Of a DNA stretch of 5,746 bases, positions 5,688-5,746 are shown in pieces. The position numbers and the translations under genes were made by a program. This stretch comes from an uncultured Clostridia bacterium. GTDB lineage: Bacteria; Bacillota; Clostridia; TANB77; CAG-508. Under the pieces are notes generated by a model that saw only the letters and a list, made by a program, of their open reading frames with translations, was not told the DNA's origin and did no database searches. Location of the stretch: the NCBI GenBank assembly GCA_947589135.1, contig CANPZT010000075.1:1-5746 (forward strand), given 5' to 3'. Every line of letters begins with the position of its first letter. Position 1 is the stretch's first letter.

Positions 5688-5746
5688 ATGCAATTATTTA
5701 AACATATAATATATTTTAGTCTTACATATGCTCTTAATGTACAACT

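Noticed and set aside
5511..5746. Integrative element boundary (attL/attR) at tRNA-Lys
   Set aside because: A 3' tRNA fragment fits such a site, but no integrase gene or second copy of the fragment is in the window, and the flanking promoter fits a resident tRNA unit better. Not excluded beyond the window.
5688..5746. Possible start of a plus-strand gene, ATG at 5688 open to the window end (MQLFKHIIYF...)
   Set aside because: Only 19 codons are visible, there is no good Shine-Dalgarno sequence and no paired -35/-10. Not enough to call.

Overview
The window is very AT-rich. Its Shine-Dalgarno sites are strong (AAGGAGG type), its promoters are of the TTGACA/TATAAT type, and it has short intergenic hairpin terminators. 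Together with the protein families present, this points to a low-GC Firmicute, most likely a member of the Clostridia. That placement is inferred from composition and family resemblance, not from a database search.

Positions 1-3340 (minus strand) hold a probable two-gene transcription unit. A near-consensus promoter (3312-3340) drives an ABC-F ATPase of the YbiT/YkpA type (1703-3286). The RNA-binding transcription/translation factor Tex follows 48 bp downstream (start at 1654) and runs off the left edge of the window without its S1 domain. Positions 3372-3620 (minus) carry a small two-helix DUF378 membrane protein with its own hairpin terminator. Positions 3784-4814 (minus) carry a CorA-type magnesium transporter gene that still has a good promoter, ribosome binding site and terminator, but whose reading frame is broken in the middle. 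Its cytoplasmic half and its membrane/pore half are in different frames.

Positions 4840-5449 (plus) carry a divergently transcribed gene for a 160-residue membrane-anchored protein that I do not recognise, with a consensus promoter and a clean terminator. Positions 5462-5634 (minus) carry a small RNA unit with promoter, 70-nt tRNA-like element and terminator. The 3' half of the element is a canonical tRNA-Lys(CTT) 3' half including CCA. The 5' half is an imperfect inverted copy of that 3' half rather than a D-arm and acceptor strand. The last 110 bases hold only a short tandem heptamer repeat.

The genes do not form one pathway. Tex and the ABC-F protein both belong to RNA/ribosome housekeeping and probably share a transcript, and the rest are independent units. 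I see no mobile-element gene, CRISPR array or defence system. The two observations most worth checking are the self-complementary tRNA-Lys relic and the recently broken corA.
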